Assembly: GCF_014636865.1 (NCBI RefSeq)
Contig: NZ_BMER01000001.1
Location: 1,724,718-1,788,717 of the forward strand
Direction: 5' to 3'
DNA from: Parapedobacter pyrenivorans
Lineage (GTDB): Bacteria > Bacteroidota > Bacteroidia > Sphingobacteriales > Sphingobacteriaceae
Length of the DNA: 64,000 nt
Positions 18,176 through 28,000 of the stretch are shown in pieces (positions within the stretch are counted from its first letter, which is position 1; each line of letters begins with the position of its first letter). Under the pieces are notes generated by a model, which saw only the letters and a program-made list of their open reading frames with translations, was not told the origin of the DNA and did not search any database. The translations under genes were made by a program, and so were the position numbers.

Positions 18176-19429
18176 ATGAATACCTTAGCACCCTCCCGTT
18201 GGTATCGGATTATCCCGATTGTTTTCATTACCTATAGCCTTGCGTACCTCGATCGGGCCAACTTCGGTTTTGCCGCTGCAGGCGGCATGGCCGAAGACCT
18301 GGGTATTACCCCGGGTATGTCGTCGCTGCTGGGCTCGCTTTTTTTTCTGGGTTATTTTTTCTTTCAGATTCCCGGAGCACATTATGCCGCGCATAGAAGC
18401 GCAAAGAAGCTCATTTTTTGGTCGCTGATCCTTTGGGGCGGATTCGCAACCGCCACGGGTATGGTGAACAACGTAACCGCCCTGGTGGTCATTCGTTTTA
18501 TGCTGGGCGTCGTAGAAAGTGCGGTCATGCCGGCGATGCTGATTTTGCTGAGCCAATGGTTTACCAAAGGGGAGCGTTCGCGGGCAAACACCTTTCTGAT
18601 TTTGGGCAATCCGGCAACCGTGCTTTGGATGTCGGTGCTCTCCGGCTACCTGATTGACTCGATGGGGTGGCGTTGGATGTTTATCATACAAGGCCTCCCG
18701 GCGATTCTATGGGCCGTCATCTGGTGGAAGATGATCGACGAGAAGCCCACGGATGCAAGTTGGTTGACCGAGCCGGAACGCGATGCCATCGAAGCGCAGT
18801 TAAAGGAAGAACAGCAAGGAATAAAGGCGGTAAAAAACTACGCCGAAGCGTTCCGCTCGAAGACCGTGATTTTACTGTGCCTACAATACCTGCTCTGGAG
18901 CGTAGGGCTCTATGGTTTTGTCATGTGGCTGCCCTCCATTATTAATTCCGTACCCGATATGGATATCGTTACAACGGGGTGGCTTTCATCGGTACCGTAT
19001 CTGTTGGCCATTGTGTCGATGCTGGCAGCTTCGTATTACGCAGATAAGACATTGAACCGGAAGCTATTTATATGGCCGTTTTTGCTGGTGGGCGCGGTGG
19101 CATTCTACCTGTCTTACCTGGTAGGTACGGACAATTTCTGGCTATCATTTAGCTTGTTGGTTATCGCAGGCGGCGCAATGTATGCCCCCTACGGTCCGTT
19201 TTTCGCGGTCATCACCGAAATCCTACCGCGCAATGTGGCGGGAGGTGCGCTGGGCTTAATAAACAGTATGGGTGCGTTGGGTTCATTCGGCGGCGCATAC
19301 GTGGTGGGCTACTTAAATGGCCATACCGGTGGTTTCGGTGCGTCTTACATCCTGATGGCGGCTTCCTTGCTCTTTTCGGCTATCTTAACGATGGTGGTCG
19401 TCAAACAGCCAAGTAATAAGACCGCTTAA
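18176..19429 (+). CDS. MFS transporter, anion:cation symporter type (acid sugar importer)
   Basis: This 417-residue inner-membrane protein shows twelve hydrophobic segments. The ACS-family signature is near the start (YLDRANFGFAAAGGMAEDLG), followed by GSLFFLGYFFFQIPG and the long central loop after helix 6 (residues about 185-220). The family (ExuT, GudP, DgoT relatives) imports hexuronates, galactonate, glucarate and related anions with protons. Placed between two PQQ dehydrogenases and in the operon of a dehydratase, it most likely imports the acid or keto-deoxy acid made in the periplasm. Ligand choice is an inference. Confidence 0.88.
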   Translation: MNTLAPSRWYRIIPIVFITYSLAYLDRANFGFAAAGGMAEDLGITPGMSSLLGSLFFLGYFFFQIPGAHYAAHRSAKKLIFWSLILWGGFATATGMVNNVTALVVIRFMLGVVESAVMPAMLILLSQWFTKGERSRANTFLILGNPATVLWMSVLSGYLIDSMGWRWMFIIQGLPAILWAVIWWKMIDEKPTDASWLTEPERDAIEAQLKEEQQGIKAVKNYAEAFRSKTVILLCLQYLLWSVGLYGFVMWLPSIINSVPDMDIVTTGWLSSVPYLLAIVSMLAASYYADKTLNRKLFIWPFLLVGAVAFYLSYLVGTDNFWLSFSLLVIAGGAMYAPYGPFFAVITEILPRNVAGGALGLINSMGALGSFGGAYVVGYLNGHTGGFGASYILMAASLLFSAILTMVVVKQPSNKTA

Positions 19430-19464
19430 TAGTTAACTAGTGAATTAACCAATTTTAAACTAAC

Positions 19465-21726
19465 ATGGCAATCATGCAAAAGGCTCCTTTTTTGGGAGCT
19501 GCCCTTTTATCAGTATGTTGGGGGTGTCAGACAACGAACGACACCCGGTATAAAGAATGGAGTGATTACGGTGGAGGCCCCGATCATTCCAAATACGTGG
19601 ATTACAAGCAAATTACCCGTGAAAATGTCAATCAGCTGGAGGTAGCATTTGTTTATCCGAGCGGCGATAATGTGAATTACCGTTTCAATCCGATTGTCGT
19701 TGACGGGGTCATGTACGTGCTGGCGAAGAACAACTCGCTGGTAGCCATCAATGCCGCCACCGGCGAAGAGTTGTGGATCCACGCCAACCTGCGTGGAATT
19801 ATACAGCGGGGGGTGAACTTCTGGCAGAGCAAAGACAAGAAGGAAAAGCGGTTGCTGATCTGCCTGAATAATACCTTACAGGCCATCGATGCAAACACCG
19901 GGCAATCCATTACTACCTTTGGGAATGGAGGGTATGTAGATCTCAAACAAGGGCTCGACCGCGATCCGGCTACATTTGGCCGGGCCACGTCCACTACTCC
20001 GGGTAAGGTGTTTGACGACTTGATTATCCTTGGCTCTGCGCCCGGCGAAAATCTTTTTTCGGGACCTGGCCACTTACGTGCGTACAACGTCATTTCCGGC
20101 GAACTGGAATGGGTATTCCATACCATTCCGCATCCCGGCGAGTATGGGTACGATACCTGGCCCGAAGAAGCCTATAAATATGTAGGCGGCACCAACACAT
20201 GGGGTGAAATTTCGGTCGATGAAGACCGTGGTATCGCGTATTTTCCCTTAGGATCACCTACTTACGACTATGACGGGGCAGACCGCGCCGGCAGTAACTT
20301 GTTTGGAAATTGCATCCTCGCATTGGATGCACGCACCGGCAAGCGGCTTTGGCATTTACAGACCGTTCATCACGATATCTGGGATTATGACCTTGCCGCA
20401 GCGCCGCAGCTCATTACGGTAAACCACGAGGGTAAAAAAGTTGATGCAGTGGCGGTTGCCTCCAAGCATGGATTTCTCTTTGTGTTCGACCGGGTAACGG
20501 GCGAACCGCTTTGGCCAATCGAAGAGCGGCCGGTTCCCGCCAGTGATATGCCGAACGAAGAGGCGTGGCCTACGCAGCCATTCCCTACCGTAGTACCGCC
20601 CTTTAATCGTCAACTGGTCAGCGAAGACGACATCAATCCCTATTTTTCGGCCGAGGAGAAGGAAAAATGGACCGCACGGGTTGCGGCCGCAAAAAAGGGC
20701 CTTTTTCACCCGCTTTCCGACCAGTATGAGGTCGTAACCAATCCCGGAGCGGTGGGTGGCGCAAACTATGGGAATACTGCGGCCGACCCTCAGAACGGGA
20801 TTGTGTATGTGCAGACCCAAGAGCTTGTAGACTTTTACAGTCTCAAAAAGCGCGAACCCGCACCCCAACGGGGCGGCTTCGGCGGCGGCCGGAACCCCGG
20901 GGTATCGCCCGAGCGCATTGCCCAGGGTAAGGCCCTGTACGCGCAGCACTGCATCGCTTGCCACGGTGAGAACCGGGCGGGCATCGATGGGTTGGGTACC
21001 ACGTTGGTGAACCTAAGCACTAAAGTTAATAGCGAAGCCTTCAAGAGCATCTTGGCAGTGGGTAAGGGGCGCATGCCGGGATTTCCCCACCTGAATGAAA
21101 CGGATGTCGCAGCAATTTACGCTTACCTTACACCAGAGGCGCAGCGGGGAGGAGGAAATCGGGGCGGCGATGCACCCGAGTTGCCAGAAGGCCCGGTGGT
21201 AGCCTCCGGTGGCGTCGCGGTCGATCTGCCCGCATCGGGTGGCCAGCGCATGACCGACTACCCCAGCACCTATACCGGACCGCGATCTGAGTACGTCGAA
21301 ACCAATAACTGGGGGCTCGGCGTGCCCAATTTATTGACGCCTCCCTGGTCGCTTATCGTTGCCTATGATTTGAACGAAGGGAAAATCAAATGGAAAATTC
21401 CACTGGGGAATGACGATAGCATACCCGGTAGCGAAAACCTGAGCATGCCCAACGGGTCACAAGGAAAAGGGATGGTGGTTACATCAACAGGCCTATTGTT
21501 TTCCACCTGTTTGGACGGCCGCGTTTACGCTTATAATACAGATGATGGCCAGATGGTCTGGTCGGCCGATTTAGGCAGGAACAATCCCGGTGGGCTTCCG
21601 GCCATGTATGAGGTAGATGGTAGGCAGTACTTGGTCGTCTGTTCGGTAGGCAGTTTGAAAGACAAGTCGAAAGCCGAGTCTGATGTGCCCAAAGGATATG
21701 TAGTCTATGCCTTGCCGAAGAGGTAA
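19465..21726 (+). CDS. PQQ-dependent dehydrogenase with inserted cytochrome c domain (copy 2)
   Basis: The 753-residue lipoprotein has its lipobox at CWGC (Cys21). It shares the architecture of the enzyme at 14547: quinoprotein propeller (WSDYGGGPDHSKYVDYKQIT, AINAATGEELWIHAN, HHDIWDYDLAAAPQLI), inserted cytochrome c (CIACHGENRAG, Cys496/Cys499/His500) and closing blades (VAYDLNEGKIKWKIPLGND). Gly/Arg/Pro-rich linkers (RGGFGGGRNPG; GGGNRGGD) flank the cytochrome insert and are absent from copy 1. The two copies are diverged paralogues in one operon, so they may oxidise different sugars or successive positions. It sits 35 bases after the MFS gene. Confidence 0.88.
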   Translation: MAIMQKAPFLGAALLSVCWGCQTTNDTRYKEWSDYGGGPDHSKYVDYKQITRENVNQLEVAFVYPSGDNVNYRFNPIVVDGVMYVLAKNNSLVAINAATGEELWIHANLRGIIQRGVNFWQSKDKKEKRLLICLNNTLQAIDANTGQSITTFGNGGYVDLKQGLDRDPATFGRATSTTPGKVFDDLIILGSAPGENLFSGPGHLRAYNVISGELEWVFHTIPHPGEYGYDTWPEEAYKYVGGTNTWGEISVDEDRGIAYFPLGSPTYDYDGADRAGSNLFGNCILALDARTGKRLWHLQTVHHDIWDYDLAAAPQLITVNHEGKKVDAVAVASKHGFLFVFDRVTGEPLWPIEERPVPASDMPNEEAWPTQPFPTVVPPFNRQLVSEDDINPYFSAEEKEKWTARVAAAKKGLFHPLSDQYEVVTNPGAVGGANYGNTAADPQNGIVYVQTQELVDFYSLKKREPAPQRGGFGGGRNPGVSPERIAQGKALYAQHCIACHGENRAGIDGLGTTLVNLSTKVNSEAFKSILAVGKGRMPGFPHLNETDVAAIYAYLTPEAQRGGGNRGGDAPELPEGPVVASGGVAVDLPASGGQRMTDYPSTYTGPRSEYVETNNWGLGVPNLLTPPWSLIVAYDLNEGKIKWKIPLGNDDSIPGSENLSMPNGSQGKGMVVTSTGLLFSTCLDGRVYAYNTDDGQMVWSADLGRNNPGGLPAMYEVDGRQYLVVCSVGSLKDKSKAESDVPKGYVVYALPKR

Positions 21727-21769
21727 CGCAGTATATATAAAAAATTGAGAACACTGATTATAAAATACT

Positions 21770-22681
21770 ATGGATAGAAAAGCATTTATTTTTCGGGCCG
21801 GTGGCATTGTCTTGTCGGCGTGGGTATCACCCGCATTGGCTAAGGTTGGATTACCCAAGTCGGGGATGGATCGTATTGCCCTGGGCACACTGCTCTTCAG
21901 GTATCGATTCCAACGGACAAAACCCAAGCAATGGGATGTAATCAAAGACGAATTGACCTTATTGGATGTCCCAGAACATCATCGTGATAAATTTGGCATT
22001 CGCAAGATCGAATTCTGGAACGAACATTTTGAGTCGTTGGAACTGGATTACCTGGGGAAACTGCGTGATAAAATCAAGTCGGCCAAGGCGGAACTGCTGA
22101 ACATACAGATCGACCGGATTTCCTATAACCTGGCCGCTACCGACGAAGGCGAACGCCAGCGGAGCCTGGCAGACGTGAAGCAGTGGATGGATGCCGCATC
22201 CTTTCTCGGGTCGAAGTGCGTACGGATAAACCCCGGTGCACCAAGTGGTTCCGTCGAAAAAAGCATCGAATCACTCACGGAGCTGAATCGCTATGCAAAA
22301 CAGAAAAAGCTGACCATCATTACTGCCAATCATTTCGGCATCGAAATGGATGCCGACAAACACGTGCAGATTGTTCGGGGATCGGGGGTTTATACGGAGC
22401 CCGACTTCGGCAATTACATACCCCAATACAGCACGGAGGTCATGATGGAATCGCTTGCTAAGATTCTGCCTTATGCCCATGTAGTTTCGGCTAAAATGGT
22501 CGACTTCAACGACCAGATGGAGCATGTCTCGTACGATTTTGATCGGTGTATCCAATTAGCTGAAAACGCGGGGTTCAGAGGCACCTATGTTATTGCTCAA
22601 TGGAGCGGCAAATTTCAGGACATCGATTACGACAACGTAGCCAGGTGGGGAATCGACCATGTGAGGAATCATATCAAATAA
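21770..22681 (+). CDS. Exported sugar phosphate isomerase/epimerase-like TIM barrel
   Basis: This 303-residue protein begins with a hydrophobic leader (RKAFIFRAGGIVLSAWVSPALA), so it is probably exported. A xylose-isomerase-like (AP endonuclease family 2) barrel follows: GIRKIEFWNEHFESL, SLADVKQWMDAASFLGSKCVRINPG, LTIITANHFGIEMD, HVVSAKMVDFND, and GFRGTYVIAQWSG. Candidate metal ligands are Glu in the IEFW block, His in NHFG and Asp in VDFND. Despite the family name, exported members are unlikely to act on phosphosugars; isomerisation or epimerisation of a free or keto sugar is more plausible. It is the penultimate gene of the oxidative operon, 13 bases before the next start. Confidence 0.78.
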   Translation: MDRKAFIFRAGGIVLSAWVSPALAKVGLPKSGMDRIALGTLLFRYRFQRTKPKQWDVIKDELTLLDVPEHHRDKFGIRKIEFWNEHFESLELDYLGKLRDKIKSAKAELLNIQIDRISYNLAATDEGERQRSLADVKQWMDAASFLGSKCVRINPGAPSGSVEKSIESLTELNRYAKQKKLTIITANHFGIEMDADKHVQIVRGSGVYTEPDFGNYIPQYSTEVMMESLAKILPYAHVVSAKMVDFNDQMEHVSYDFDRCIQLAENAGFRGTYVIAQWSGKFQDIDYDNVARWGIDHVRNHIK

Positions 22682-22694
22682 TGGGGGATTGGTA

Positions 22695-24635
22695 ATGAAA
22701 AAGATAGTAATTGTATTGTCGGTCCTGGCGTGTACCATTGGGTTTTCCCATGCACAGCAGGCTGGGGAGACCGAAGGTCGGGGACTTAGTTTTCAGCCCG
22801 ACTACCGATTCGAAGGATCTAGTCTCACCCGTTGGAGGAAATTTGGAACAGCCGACTGGCGGGCCGAAAGCGGTGAATTGATTGGAAAGCCCAGAGATAC
22901 CTCAAGCGCAAGTTTATTGATACTGGACCAATCTTTCCAGGATGTGACCGTAAATACCTTGGTCAGGATGGTTGGCGATGGAGAAGCGGGGATACTTTTC
23001 AGGTTGGAAAAAGCCGATACGGGGTGGACCGGTGTTTTGGTCTCGTTGAAAAACGAGGAATCGGCAGCCTATGGTTTGGTGCTTGATCCAGAAGGAAAAG
23101 AATTAAGCCGTACACTTTTACGGCGTGCCGGGGGAATGATGCGGGTAGCGCCGCCGCCCGATCCCAACGCTTCAAATCCATCTAGCAACAACAGGAGACA
23201 ACCCAGTCGGGGTGGGGACCGGATAGAACCGGTTTTGCCGATACCACGGCCCCAGACGGCTTTCCAAGTCAATGCGTGGAACCAAGTGGAATGTGTATTG
23301 GATATGAATATTTTGCGCGGGTTTATCAACGATGGCAATGGTCCGGGCGGGGCAGCGGACAGTGAATTTGGCGAGTACGGCCCCCTCGCTTTGTATGTGA
23401 AGGGCGACGCGGAAATACGATACAAAGACTTCAAATACAAAGATCTCGCAATTCGGAATACGCCAAAAGAAGCAACGTCGGCGCGTTATGAAGTGCAGCA
23501 GCTTAGCGATATGTATTATTCATTTAGCTCCGCGGCAGCAGATTTCAATCGGGATGGCATCATGGATATCGTCGCTGGTCCCCATATCTATTATGGTCCG
23601 GATTATACGTCCTATCGCGAGATTTTCCAAGGGGTGACGTACAATCCCTCCCAGCAATTTTCGGAAGTGAATTGCCAGTATGCCTATGATTTTAATGGCG
23701 ATGGCTGGCCAGATGTGTTTTCTGCGGCCCCATTTGGCCGCTTGTACATCAATCCTAAAGGCGAGTCCCGGCGCTGGGAAATGCATGCTGTCATTCCGGG
23801 TAACATCAACTCAGAAGTGACAGTGTTTACGGATATCGATGGCGATGGTCGGCCCGAAATTGTATACGGAACCAGTGGCGACCGATTGCTTAACTATGCA
23901 AAATTTGATCCAGCAGATCCTACCCAGCCTTGGGAATCTTATCCGGTATCTGATACCGGATATTATACGGCACATGGCTTCGGTGTCGGCGATATCAACG
24001 GCGATGGCCGGCCGGACATTACCAATCCTAACGGATGGTGGGAGCAGCCCGCGCAGCTTGATACGAGTGCTCCTTGGGTATATCATCCCGTGGCTTTCGG
24101 GCGATACGGTCATCGGGGCGGCGGGATGGGAGGCAGTATTATGGCGGTATACGATGTAAATGGAGACGGATATAACGATGTGGTAACCAGTCTTAATGCA
24201 CATGGATTCGGTTTGGCTTGGTACGAACAGCAGCGCAATGAACGCGGTGAAATCGCATTCAAGCGTCATATGATTATGGATGACTACTCAACAGCCAATG
24301 CCGGTGATGTCACATTTTCACAGTTGCATGGTACCACATTTGGGGACATCGATGGCGATGGCATCCCTGATTTTATCGCTGGGAAGCGGTATTGGTCGCA
24401 CCTGGATACACACCTAGACCCCGACCCTAGCGGTGCCGCGGTACTGTATTGTTTCCGGACGGTCCGCGATATCAATGCGCCCGGTGGCGCACGCTTTGAA
24501 CCGGAACTGGTGCATAATCGATCGGGTGCCGGATCTGATTTATTAGCGGTCGATTTGAACGGTGACGGTAAGTTGGAAATCGTTTCATCTACAAATCGGG
24601 GTACATTTATTTTTTGGAATAAAACTACTGATTAA
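22695..24635 (+). CDS. DUF1080-like domain fused to FG-GAP/VCBS repeats, exported
   Basis: I start this at the ATG at 22695 (646 residues); a TTG two codons upstream is less likely. After a signal peptide (to about HAQQ) comes a concanavalin-like DUF1080-type domain (about 30-245; SLTRWRKFGTADWRAESGEL, FQDVTVNTLVRMVGDGEAGI, GLVLDPEGKELS). A propeller of FG-GAP/VCBS repeats follows with seven calcium loops: DFNRDGIMD, DFNGDGWPD, DIDGDGRPE, DINGDGRPD, DVNGDGYND, DIDGDGIPD and DLNGDGKLE. Some DUF1080 proteins hydrolyse 3-keto-glycosides. Combined with oxidoreductases in the locus, a keto-glycoside binding or hydrolysing role is possible but unproven. It ends the oxidative operon. Confidence 0.82.
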   Translation: MKKIVIVLSVLACTIGFSHAQQAGETEGRGLSFQPDYRFEGSSLTRWRKFGTADWRAESGELIGKPRDTSSASLLILDQSFQDVTVNTLVRMVGDGEAGILFRLEKADTGWTGVLVSLKNEESAAYGLVLDPEGKELSRTLLRRAGGMMRVAPPPDPNASNPSSNNRRQPSRGGDRIEPVLPIPRPQTAFQVNAWNQVECVLDMNILRGFINDGNGPGGAADSEFGEYGPLALYVKGDAEIRYKDFKYKDLAIRNTPKEATSARYEVQQLSDMYYSFSSAAADFNRDGIMDIVAGPHIYYGPDYTSYREIFQGVTYNPSQQFSEVNCQYAYDFNGDGWPDVFSAAPFGRLYINPKGESRRWEMHAVIPGNINSEVTVFTDIDGDGRPEIVYGTSGDRLLNYAKFDPADPTQPWESYPVSDTGYYTAHGFGVGDINGDGRPDITNPNGWWEQPAQLDTSAPWVYHPVAFGRYGHRGGGMGGSIMAVYDVNGDGYNDVVTSLNAHGFGLAWYEQQRNERGEIAFKRHMIMDDYSTANAGDVTFSQLHGTTFGDIDGDGIPDFIAGKRYWSHLDTHLDPDPSGAAVLYCFRTVRDINAPGGARFEPELVHNRSGAGSDLLAVDLNGDGKLEIVSSTNRGTFIFWNKTTD

Positions 24636-24673
24636 CAGTTATTTATGATAATAATACCTCGTGTATTAATCTT

Positions 24674-24719
24674 GTTAATCTTTTGTTAATTATTTGTTAT
24701 AGTCCCATCTGTATCCTTG
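24674..24719 (+). promoter_or_regulatory. GTTAA direct-repeat element, site C (upstream of SusC operon)
   Basis: GTTAA, GTTAA and GTTAT start at 24674, 24685 and 24696, 11 bases apart. TATCCTTG (24712-24719) starts 16 bases after the third unit, as at site B. The 17-base core matches site B in 16 positions. Confidence 0.6.
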
Positions 24720-24892
24720 AAACGATTTAAAGAACGCGTTAAGCGAATTGTACAATTATAAATTTTCGGTTCCTGTTACGGTTTAATTTCTGATACCGGC
24801 TTGAAACTTTTCTGACATCATTATTTCTATATATGCTGTCGCGAATACCGTTTCGAAATTGGAAAGTAGCGAGAATGAATTTAAAACTAATC

Positions 24893-24934
24893 ATGATGAA
24901 AACAATCAATAATGACCCACCACCACCGACGTAG
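24893..24934 (+). CDS. Possible 13-residue proline-run leader peptide
   Basis: The frame reads MMKTINNDPPPPT and stops at 24932-24934. Four consecutive proline codons lie directly before a short hairpin, AGTCTT (24933-24938) pairing with AAGACT (24949-24954). Ribosomes stall on proline runs unless EF-P is active, so this could be a leader-peptide control element for SusC translation or transcription. The frame is very short and may be chance; no ribosome binding site is evident. Confidence 0.2.
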   Translation: MMKTINNDPPPPT

Positions 24935-25037
24935 TCTTACGTAAAAGCAAGACTTATCTGGGCAAATTATCGAAACAGGAATCATGCTCAGATACCACTT
25001 AATCAGCAATTATTTAACCAATTATCTTTTTTTTGGG

Positions 25038-28000
25038 ATGAAAAAATTAACATACTTATTTTATTTATTGATCATGCTTGCTCCGCTGTATGGCCTTGCC
25101 CAAACGCGGACCATTCAAGGGCGAGTAACCGATGCCCAGACCGGTGAGGCACTGGCAGGTGTGAGTGTGGTAGCTAATACGGCCACGGGACGTCAACAAG
25201 CTACGTCCACCAATGACGAAGGTGCATACAACATCCAGGTATCCGGCGAAGCGACGACCCTGGTATTTGCTTACGTAGGCAAGACGACGCTGACCGAACA
25301 GATCGGCAACCGGACGTCTATATCCGTCCAATTGGAAGGCGACGCAGGCCAACTGGATGAAGTAATCGTTACCGGTTATTCCACAACGACAAAAGCAACA
25401 CTGACCGGTGCCGTCTCATCCATCGGCGGCGACGACATGATCCGTACGAAAAACGAAAACGTGGTAAACATGCTGACCGGTAAAGTACCGGGCTTGCGTG
25501 TTCAACAGCGAAGCAGCGCGCCGGGTGATTACAGCACGCGTCTTGATATACGTGGGATGGGTGACCCGTTGGTGGTGGTGGATGGTATTCCCCGCGACAA
25601 AGATTATTTTTCACGGATGAGCGGTGATGAAATTGAGAGCGTATCGGTTTTGAAAGACGGCACGGCCGCGATCTATGGCTTGCGTGCCGCCAACGGGGTC
25701 ATTTTGGTAACCACCAAAAGCGGCGGAGACATGGACGGAAAGGTAGATATTACGTTCAGCACCAACACTTCCCTGCAACAGTTTTTGAATGTTCCTGAAA
25801 CAACCAATGCCATTGACTATTTTACGTTAAGAAACGAGAGAAACTGGCAGGATTTCGGGGGCAACTACATGGTGCGCCGCAATCCCCTTGTACCCGAGGA
25901 ACAATTCCAACCTTACCTGGACGGCACGTTGACCTCCTACAACTGGATGGATAAGGTATTTAAGAAAACCACGCCGCAATCCCAGCATAACCTGAGTGTG
26001 AATGGAGGCAGCGACAAAATACAGTATTTCTTTAACCTCGGTTATTCAAAGCAATCCGGTTCTTATCGAAGCGACGATTACAATTCCGATCGTTGGAATA
26101 TGCGCTCAAATATTGACGCACAGATTACCAAACGGTTGAAAGCCCGGGTATCCCTCGGCGGCATCATGCTCAACACTACGAAACCGAATGGTGTCGATTG
26201 GACGGCCTATAAGATGACGTGGTTGACTCGTCCAAATGCGCCTTTCTATGCGAACGACAACCCGCTGTATCCCAATGGCGATCCTCAGGTGCTGAACGAA
26301 AGTGTGAACCCGATGGTACAGACCGATGCCGATTACGTAGGGTACAACCTCAATAAGGATCGCCGGTTCAACGGAACGTTCCAGCTGGAATATCAGATCC
26401 CGGGAGTGGACGGCCTGTCAGCGAAAGGATCGTATGATTACGCGGTTAGTTTGCCCGATTACCATAACTACCACCGTACGTTCACCGTCTATCAGTATAA
26501 TCGGGATAGCGATACCTATTCGCCCATTCAAAAAGGTACACCGGCCACGGTCACCCGGGGGGTGAACATTAACAATAACACGAACATGCAGTTAGGTTTG
26601 TTTTACAACAAATCCTTTGGCTTGCATAATTTTAATAACTTCCTGCTTTACGAAGAAACCTACAGCAACTGGGATAGCTTCAGCGCGTTCCGGGAGATGC
26701 ACGTCGATTCGGAATACCTGTTTGCAGGAGCAGATGCCAATCAGCGTGCGCAGGGCGGCGGTGTGGGCGACCGTTCCAGCAAATCGATGGTGGGCCAGAT
26801 CGATTATAACTATGCGGCTAAGTACATGTTCGCCTTTAAATTCCGGTACGATGGATCGTCCCGCTTCCCCGAAGGAAAGCGTTTCGGATTCTTCCCGTCG
26901 GTTTCAGGCGCTTGGCGAGTCAGCCAGGAGAATTTCATGAAAGACAATGTGGACTTCGTGAATGAATTGAAGATCCGCGCTTCGTACGGAGAGATGGGTG
27001 ACGACAATGCGGCAGGAAACTATCCGCCGACACTGGGTTATAACCTTGACCCCAACGCGGTTGGATGGATGTTCGGTGGCGGCCTTCAAGGAGGCGTGAC
27101 CACGCAACCCATCCCGAATCCCAATTTAACATGGTATCACATCAAATCGTATAATGTTGGCTTGGATGTAAGTTTCCTGCAGAACAAACTGAACGCTACG
27201 TTCGACGTGTTCCAGCGTGATCGTTCGGGGCTGCTGGCCACCAGCGGTGCAGTGATTCCGGCGACCGTAGGGGCCAATTTGCCACAGGAAAACCTCAATG
27301 GCGACCGAAACTACGGGTATGAGGTTTCGTTGGACTACCGCAGCCGGGTCAACGAATTTTATTACAACGTAGGCGGCCAGATTTCTGCCACCAGAATAAA
27401 AAGAACTGATTGGCTCGAAACGCCGGCCAACAATTCATATGACTATTGGCGGAACCGCACCGCAGGCCGTTACACCAATATCTGGTGGGGAACGGAATCG
27501 GGCGGCATGTTTACCAATTATGAGGACATCCGCAACTTCTCCGTCCCTCAGGGACAGGGCGCGTTGCCGGGCGACTGGTACCTGAACGACTGGAACGAAG
27601 ACGGAGTCATTAACGATCAGGATAACCATCCCATCGCCTCCATCGGATTACCGGTATTCAACTACGGGATTTCCCTGGGTGCTTCGTGGCGGGGGATCGA
27701 TCTTGCGCTCGATTTCCAGGGTGTACATGGTGTCTTCGTGAAGTATAACGAGCTGCTGGTTGAGGCGTTACCCTTCGGCGAACAAAATACGCTGTCGTTT
27801 TTCATGGACCGTTGGCGTCCGGTTGATCCGAACGCCGATTATTTTGACGCAAGCACAGAATGGATCCCCGGATTTTTCCCGGTTACCGGCCGCGATGGTC
27901 GCCGCACCGGAACGAACGGGATTCAGAGCGCAGCGTATATGCGGCTGAAAACCGCCGAATTGGGGTACACCTTGCCTGATCGTTGGGTATCGAAAGCAGG

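Larger units (their letters stand above)
24636..25037 (+). other. Long leader / promoter region of the SusC operon
   Basis: These 402 bases hold the GTTAA repeat site C at 24674-24719 and a tiny proline-rich frame with a nearby hairpin (24893-24954), both listed separately. If transcription starts just after 24719, the untranslated leader would be about 310 nt, unusually long. The in-frame extension of SusC back to 24984 has no signal-peptide character and I treat it as leader. Confidence 0.5.

Noticed and set aside
24984-25037. Longer SusC start at 24984
   Set aside because: It adds 18 residues in front of a perfectly normal signal peptide beginning at 25038.
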